DNA from: Burkholderiales bacterium
Lineage (GTDB): Bacteria > Pseudomonadota > Gammaproteobacteria > Burkholderiales > SG8-39
Direction: 5' to 3'
Length of the DNA stretch: 10,530 nucleotides
NCBI GenBank assembly: GCA_919902965.1
Contig: CAKKSJ010000495.1
Coordinates: 1 to 10,530, forward strand
The notes beneath the pieces are model-generated. The model searched no databases. It saw nothing but the letters and a program-made list of their open reading frames with translations, and was not told where the DNA came from. Within the stretch, counting starts at the first letter, position 1, and each line of letters opens with the position of its first letter. The translations under genes were made by a program, and so were the position numbers. Shown here piece after piece: positions 6,686 through 10,530 of this stretch.

Positions 6686-7960
6686 TTATTGTTTTTCCAG
6701 CAGCGCATAGAAAAAGCCGTCATGCCGCGCGTCGGGGAGCAATTGTCCCGCGTCGAGCCCCGCCAGCGGCAGCTGGCGGGCTGTGCGGTTGCGCGCAAGG
6801 AAGGACGCGATAGTCTGCGCGTTTTCCTGCGGGAACACCGAGCACGTTGCATACAGCAATTTACCACCCGGCGCCAACTGTTGCCACAGCGCATCCAGCA
6901 TCCTGCCCTGAGTGGAGGCCAGCCGGGCGATGTCGCTTTCGCGACGCAGCCATTTGATGTCGGGGTGGCGCTTAACCACGCCGGATGCGGTACAGGGGGC
7001 GTCGAGCAATATGCGCTCGAACTGCCCGCCGTCCGACCAGGCCGCAGGCGACAGGCAGTCGCCGCAGACAACGCGTGCGTCGAAGCCGAGGCGCGTCAGG
7101 TTGTCGCGAATGCGGGCTATGCGCACCGGGTCACTGTCCAACGCCGTCAGCGCGCAATCGGCAAGCTCCAGAATGTGACCCGCCTTGCCCCCCGGAGCGG
7201 CGCAGGCATCGAGCACCCGCATTCCCGGCCGAATATCAAGAAACGGCGCGGCGAGCTGCGCGCCGGCGTCCTGCACCGATACTTCGCCTGCACCGAAACC
7301 CGGGACCGACTCTATCGGCAAGGGGCGCTCGAGTAAAACCGCCTGCGTCCCTATGGACTCGCCCGCGATGCCCAGTTCACCCAGCCTGGCCAGGTACTGC
7401 GCGGCAGTGAGGCGACGCCGATTGACGCGCAAGCTCATCGGCGGGTGAAGATTGCCTGCATTCAGCACCGACTCCCAGCGCTGCGGCCATGCATCGCGCA
7501 AACGGTCTATCCACCACTGCTGGTAGGAGTAATGCGCGGCGTCGGAGTTGCAACGCGCAAGCAGCGCGTCCGCCTCGCGCAGATAATTGCGCAGCACCGC
7601 GTTGGCAAGGCCCTTGGCCGCAGGTTCGAGGCGCGACACTGCGCGCACCGTCTGGTCCACGGTGGTATGGGCGGTGCGCGGCCGCGCGCGCAGCTGGTAA
7701 AGCGCGCAAACCAACAGGGCATGCAAAGCCGGCTTGACGGGCTTGCGCAGCAGTTCGGCCAGTAGCGCATCGAGCAGGCCGAGGTTGCGCAGTGTCCCGT
7801 AGGCGAGATCCTGTACTGCGGCGCGCAGGCCGGCGGCGGGTTCCAGGCCGGCGAGTGCGTCCGTCAGGCTGCGGCCGGCGCGTACCTGTGCGACGGCATC
7901 GCCCGCGGCGTAAAGCGCTAGCTCCAAGTTAGCGGATCTGGACAAGGGAACATGCGGCAT
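6686..7960 (-). CDS. rsmB: 16S rRNA (cytosine-967-C5)-methyltransferase RsmB
   Basis: Transfers a methyl group from S-adenosylmethionine to C967 of 16S rRNA; also called Sun or RsmB. The 424-residue product (E. coli RsmB is 429) has an N-terminal NusB-like RNA-binding domain (about 8-135, with QDLAYGTLRN at 50-59 and KGLANAVLRNYLR at 116-128), then a methyltransferase domain. That domain has the SAM-binding motif DACAAPGGKAGH (251-262), motif IV DAPCTASG (320-327) with C323, and motif VI ATCSVFPQEN (371-380) with the predicted nucleophile C373. The frame runs upstream to an ATG at 8074, but those 38 extra residues lie in low-complexity sequence and the palindromic repeat cluster. The ATG at 7958-7960 matches the family start (residues SRSANLELAL follow), so I chose it despite a weak ribosome site. 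It lies 178 bases after htpX and 86 bases before the DUF4390 gene, so it may share one long transcript. Confidence 0.95.
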   Translation of the reverse strand: MPHVPLSRSANLELALYAAGDAVAQVRAGRSLTDALAGLEPAAGLRAAVQDLAYGTLRNLGLLDALLAELLRKPVKPALHALLVCALYQLRARPRTAHTTVDQTVRAVSRLEPAAKGLANAVLRNYLREADALLARCNSDAAHYSYQQWWIDRLRDAWPQRWESVLNAGNLHPPMSLRVNRRRLTAAQYLARLGELGIAGESIGTQAVLLERPLPIESVPGFGAGEVSVQDAGAQLAAPFLDIRPGMRVLDACAAPGGKAGHILELADCALTALDSDPVRIARIRDNLTRLGFDARVVCGDCLSPAAWSDGGQFERILLDAPCTASGVVKRHPDIKWLRRESDIARLASTQGRMLDALWQQLAPGGKLLYATCSVFPQENAQTIASFLARNRTARQLPLAGLDAGQLLPDARHDGFFYALLEKQ

Positions 7961-8038
7961 TGCCAGCTTTTTGGCTGCAATGCCTGACGGTGATGGACGA
8001 ACCCCGCATCCTACACCGGGACGGGGGCCGAGAGTACC

Positions 8039-8166
8039 CGGCTTCGGTCGTCGCCCGCAGGCGGGCGACGGCAATCACGCCATTGCGCGCCAGCGGGCCC
8101 AGGCAATCACACCATCGCCCGCAAGCGGGCTCAGGCAACTACGCCATCGCCCGCAAGCGGGCAATG
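8039..8166. repeat. Cluster of about four GC-rich palindromic direct repeats at the htpX 3' end
   Basis: Three 32-base units lie head to tail at 8071-8102, 8103-8134 and 8135-8166. Units one and two match at 27 of 32 positions; units two and three share a 19-base identical core. A diverged fourth unit lies at about 8039-8070. Each core is a palindrome: GCCCGC-AA-GCGGGC at 8117-8130 and 8149-8162, an imperfect version at 8085-8098, and a longer perfect one of 10-base arms with a 2-base centre at 8049-8070. The rightmost unit overlaps the last codons and stop of htpX; the rest lies in the htpX-rsmB gap. The pattern resembles REP-type palindromic elements, or local tandem duplication of the htpX 3' end. 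The transcript could form several strong hairpins, giving 3'-end protection or partial termination before rsmB. Confidence 0.75.
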
Positions 8167-8981
8167 CGCATTTCGGTCGCCGGGTGCGTGCTGAACAGAT
8201 TCTGCAGGCCGCCCCCGGAAAGCGGGTTGATGATCATCATCTGGGCCGTCGTCGGATGTTCCTCGGCTGCTGTCAACGGGATGCCTTTGGCGTAATACTC
8301 CATTTTCGCCAGGGCATCGGCGAGTGCGTTGGGGTCTCCGGAGATTTCGGCGCCACCGCGGTCGGCCTCGAATTCGCGTGCGCGCGAAATCGCCATCTGG
8401 ATCAGCATTGCCGCGATCGGCGCCAGGATCATCAGGATCAATCCCACCAGGGGGTTGGCGCGCTCACCATTGCCGCCGCGCCCGCCGAACAGAAAACCGA
8501 ACTGGGCGAGGGCGGAAATCGCGCCGGCCACGGTAGCGGCGATGGTGGAGGTCAGGATGTCGCGGTGTTTCACATGCGCCAACTCGTGCGCCATCACGCC
8601 GCGCAACTCGCGTGCCGAGAGCAGTTGCAGGATGCCCGTCGTAGCCGCTACCGCCGCGTGCTCGGGGTTGCGCCCGGTCGCAAAAGCATTGGGCTGGGCT
8701 TCGTCGATCAGGTAGACGCGCGGCATCGGCAGCCCGGCGCGCTGCGACAATTCCTCCACCAGACGGTAGAACTGCGGCGCGCTCGCCGCGTCGACTTCCT
8801 GCGCCTTGTACATGCGCAGCACTATCTTGTCCGAGAACCAGTAGGCGAAGATGTTCATCACCCCTCCGAGCGCAAGCGCAAGCAGCATGCCGTTTGCGCC
8901 GCCGATTGCGGCACCGACGACGCCAAACAGCGCCACGATGCCAGCCATCAGGATAGTGGTCTTGAGCCAGTTTCCGAACAT
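8139..8981 (-). CDS. htpX: Membrane zinc metalloprotease HtpX (M48 family)
   Basis: Inner-membrane protease of the M48B family that degrades misfolded or damaged membrane proteins, with its active site facing the cytoplasm. The 280-residue product has two N-terminal membrane segments (about 8-26 and 31-50), the zinc site HELAH at 132-136 with catalytic E133, two further hydrophobic segments (about 145-166 and 178-198), and the third zinc ligand E203 in REFEAD (202-207). The conserved STHPATEMRIARLR segment ends the protein. The start ATG at 8979-8981 has a clear ribosome site, GAGGA, about nine bases upstream. The gene lies 35 bases after fmt, consistent with cotranscription. Its last ten codons fall inside the rightmost unit of the palindromic repeat cluster, yet the encoded tail is normal for the family, so the reading frame does not look damaged. 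Confidence 0.96.
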   Translation of the reverse strand: MFGNWLKTTILMAGIVALFGVVGAAIGGANGMLLALALGGVMNIFAYWFSDKIVLRMYKAQEVDAASAPQFYRLVEELSQRAGLPMPRVYLIDEAQPNAFATGRNPEHAAVAATTGILQLLSARELRGVMAHELAHVKHRDILTSTIAATVAGAISALAQFGFLFGGRGGNGERANPLVGLILMILAPIAAMLIQMAISRAREFEADRGGAEISGDPNALADALAKMEYYAKGIPLTAAEEHPTTAQMMIINPLSGGGLQNLFSTHPATEMRIARLRAMA

Positions 8982-9010
8982 TCCGATTTTCCTCGTAAGG
9001 GTTGCTATCG

Positions 9011-9028
9011 AGCACCTTAGATGGTGCT
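9011..9028. repeat. Small inverted repeat over the fmt stop codon
   Basis: AGCACC (9011-9016) and GGTGCT (9023-9028) form six-base arms around a six-base loop that includes the fmt TAA. TTTT follows only on the plus strand, so it would be at best a weak terminator for opposite-strand transcription. It may be chance. Confidence 0.25.
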
Positions 9029-9961
9029 TTTCGGAAAAGATTCAAGTCGCTCGCCCGCGGCAAGCGGAAATCCGGCGAGAAACTGCGCCGCCGGCATCCG
9101 TTTGCCGCCTGCGCGCTGCAGTTCCAGCACGCGCAGCGACCCGGCACCGCAGGCCACGACTATGCCCTTTGGGCCCGCTTCCAGTATCATGCCGGGGGCG
9201 CCCTCGGCGGGGCTCAAACGGGCGCGCCAGATTTTCAGACCGGCGCCTCTTAGCATGGTGTAGGCGCCGGGCAGCGGATCGAAGGCGCGCACCTTGCGTT
9301 CGATCACCAGCGCGGGCTCGCGCCAGTCGATTTCGGCTTCCGCCTTGGCAATTTTTGCGGCGTAAATCGCACCGGCATCCGCCTGGGGTTCGGCATGCAG
9401 ACGGCCGAGTTCGAGCCGGGCCAGCGTGTCCACAACCAGTCGCGCGCCAAGTTCAGCCAGCCTGGCATGCAGGCTGGCGCTGGTGTCGTTTGCCTCGATG
9501 GCGAGGGACGCGGTGGCGAGTATCGGGCCGGTATCCAGGCCCCGGTCCATTTGCATAATCGAGATTCCGGTAGTTATGTCGCCGGCCAGGATGGCGCGCT
9601 GGATGGGCGCCGCGCCGCGCCAGCGCGGCAGCAGCGACGCATGGATGTTGATCGCGCCAAGTCGGGTGATGGCCAGCACCGGCTCGGGCAGTATCAGGCC
9701 GTATGCCGCGACCACCATGAGGTCCGCGCGTGTGGCGCGCAGGCGCTGCTGGGCCTCGGCGTCTTTCAAACCAGCGGCTTGAAATAATTCCAGGCCGCGC
9801 TCGCGCGCCAGTGCCTTTACCGCGCCGGGCGCAAGTTTTAGCCCGCGTCCGGCCGGCCTGTCGGGTTGAGCCAGTACCAGCGCGATTTCATGTCCCGCGC
9901 CGTGCAGCGCAGCCAGGGCGCGCGCGGCGAACTCGGGAGTGCCGGCGAATATGAGGCGCAT
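9017..9961 (-). CDS. fmt: Methionyl-tRNA formyltransferase
   Basis: Transfers the formyl group of 10-formyltetrahydrofolate to methionyl-tRNA(fMet), making the initiator for protein synthesis. The 314-residue length is normal. The N-terminal Rossmann-like catalytic domain starts with MRLIFAGTPEF. It carries the catalytic residues N105 and H107 in INIHASLLPRWRGAAPIQ (104-121), and D143 in DRGLDTGPIL (139-148). The C-terminal beta-barrel domain that helps bind tRNA spans about 205-310, with KIWRARL and the family-typical LQRAGGKRMPAAQFLAG near the end. The start lies 15 bases after the def stop, the usual pairing of the formylating and deformylating enzymes. The 15 bases before the ATG are pyrimidine-rich and hold no Shine-Dalgarno sequence, so translation probably depends on ribosomes arriving from def. 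The stop lies 35 bases before the htpX start. Confidence 0.97.
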   Translation of the reverse strand: MRLIFAGTPEFAARALAALHGAGHEIALVLAQPDRPAGRGLKLAPGAVKALARERGLELFQAAGLKDAEAQQRLRATRADLMVVAAYGLILPEPVLAITRLGAINIHASLLPRWRGAAPIQRAILAGDITTGISIMQMDRGLDTGPILATASLAIEANDTSASLHARLAELGARLVVDTLARLELGRLHAEPQADAGAIYAAKIAKAEAEIDWREPALVIERKVRAFDPLPGAYTMLRGAGLKIWRARLSPAEGAPGMILEAGPKGIVVACGAGSLRVLELQRAGGKRMPAAQFLAGFPLAAGERLESFPKSTI

Positions 9962-9976
9962 CCGTGGAGGGGTAGA

Positions 9977-10480
9977 TCAGGCGCTCTGCCGCTGTTGCTT
10001 TTGCATTTTGGCGCGGATGCGGGTTTGCTTCAGGCGCGACAGATACTCGACAAAAACCCGGCCTTTCAGGTGGTCCATCTCGTGCTGTATGCATACGGCA
10101 AGCAGCCCCTCCGCTTCCATGGAGAAACTCTGGCCGTCGAGCCCCAGCGCGCGCACGACGATATGCTCGGCGCGCGCGATCTTCTCGTAGACGCCGGGCA
10201 CTGACAGGCAGCCTTCCTCGCAATCGGCCTCCCCCATGGCGGCAACGATCTCGGGATTGATCAGCGCCAGCAGCTTGTCCCGGGTATCCGATGCGTCGAT
10301 GACGATTACCTGTTTGTGCACATCCACCTGGGTGGCCGCCAGACCCACGCCCGGTGCGGCATACATGGTCTCGGCCATGTCGGCGACCAGGCTGCGGATG
10401 CTGTCGTTTACCTCGGCGACGGGCGCAGCCAGCTTGTGCAAGCGGGGGTCGGGGTAGCGCAGGATAGCTAGGCGGGACAT
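9977..10480 (-). CDS. def: Peptide deformylase
   Basis: Metalloenzyme that removes the N-formyl group from new polypeptides, usually with Fe2+ in the cell. The 167-residue product carries all three family motifs: motif 1 GVGLAATQ (44-51), motif 2 EGCLSVPG (89-96) with metal ligand C91, and motif 3 QHEMDH (132-137) with metal ligands H133 and H137 and catalytic E134. The N-terminus LAILRYPDPRL is typical, and the C-terminal tail is basic (KQTRIRAKMQKQQRQ), as often in proteobacterial enzymes. It is the first minus-strand gene in the window. A very AT-rich stretch lies upstream, so it probably heads the def-fmt-htpX transcript. Only a weak ribosome site (AGCAAG) precedes the ATG at 10478-10480. 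The identification is secure. Confidence 0.97.
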   Translation of the reverse strand: MSRLAILRYPDPRLHKLAAPVAEVNDSIRSLVADMAETMYAAPGVGLAATQVDVHKQVIVIDASDTRDKLLALINPEIVAAMGEADCEEGCLSVPGVYEKIARAEHIVVRALGLDGQSFSMEAEGLLAVCIQHEMDHLKGRVFVEYLSRLKQTRIRAKMQKQQRQSA

Positions 10481-10530
10481 AAAAACTTGCTAATTGAACG
10501 GATTAGGTGCTAAATTTAATGAAGTCTATA
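10481..10530. promoter_or_regulatory. AT-rich probable promoter region upstream of def
   Basis: The last 50 bases contain only 14 G or C, against a clearly GC-rich background, and lie directly before def. Low-GC gaps like this usually hold promoters. On the plus strand TTGCTA (10487-10492) and TAAATT (10511-10516), 18 bases apart, are a weak promoter-like pair for a divergent gene off the right edge. On the minus strand I find no good consensus match; the def promoter may extend past the edge. In related bacteria a divergent LysM/dprA locus often lies here, but that cannot be seen in this window. Confidence 0.4.

Noticed and set aside
7961..8074. Upstream ATG extending rsmB by 38 residues
   Set aside because: The extension runs into the palindromic repeats, is Pro/Gly-rich and is not expected in the family; the ATG at 7960 matches the usual N-terminus.
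8071..8166. Repeats near htpX as a CRISPR array
   Set aside because: The units adjoin without unique spacers, contain internal palindromes, overlap a coding end, and no cas gene is present.
7971..9020. Long plus-strand open frame (349 codons) opposite htpX
   Set aside because: Antisense to htpX, running through the palindromic repeats at its start; low-complexity Q/R/H-rich product, no motif.

Overview
The window is a GC-rich, tightly packed piece of a proteobacterial chromosome. Every gene that can be supported lies on the minus strand. In transcription order (right to left) they are def, fmt, htpX, rsmB, a DUF4390 gene, ntrY, ntrX, trkA and trkH, the last cut off by the left edge. This gene order, a DUF4390 protein directly before NtrY, and the protein sequences suggest a betaproteobacterium, perhaps of the Nitrosomonadales/Rhodocyclales type. 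That placement comes from remembered gene order, not from a search.

Right part (8139-10530): an AT-rich 50-base stretch at the right edge probably carries the promoter for def (peptide deformylase). fmt (Met-tRNA formyltransferase) follows, so the enzymes that add and remove the N-terminal formyl group sit together. Next is htpX (membrane zinc protease). A cluster of GC-rich palindromic direct repeats of about 32 bases begins inside the last codons of htpX and fills much of the gap before rsmB (16S rRNA m5C967 methyltransferase).

Middle part (2663-6687): after an 86-base gap with inverted repeats comes a translationally coupled trio: an exported DUF4390 protein, the membrane histidine kinase NtrY and an NtrX-type response regulator. 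The stop and start codons overlap at both junctions (ATGA, then TGATG). The regulator is the most unusual protein here. Its receiver domain and Fis-type DNA-binding helices look intact, but its AAA+ domain has lost Walker A, the GAFTGA loop and other ATPase residues.

Left part (1-2662): a 197-base gap with a possible promoter precedes trkA, which probably starts at a TTG codon. trkH follows after 15 bases. Together they form a Trk potassium-uptake system.

I see no tRNA, rRNA, insertion sequence, CRISPR array, phage gene or clear sign of horizontal transfer. It is an ordinary core-genome region. Its best leads are the pseudo-AAA+ NtrX, its coupling to NtrY and DUF4390, and the htpX 3' repeat cluster.
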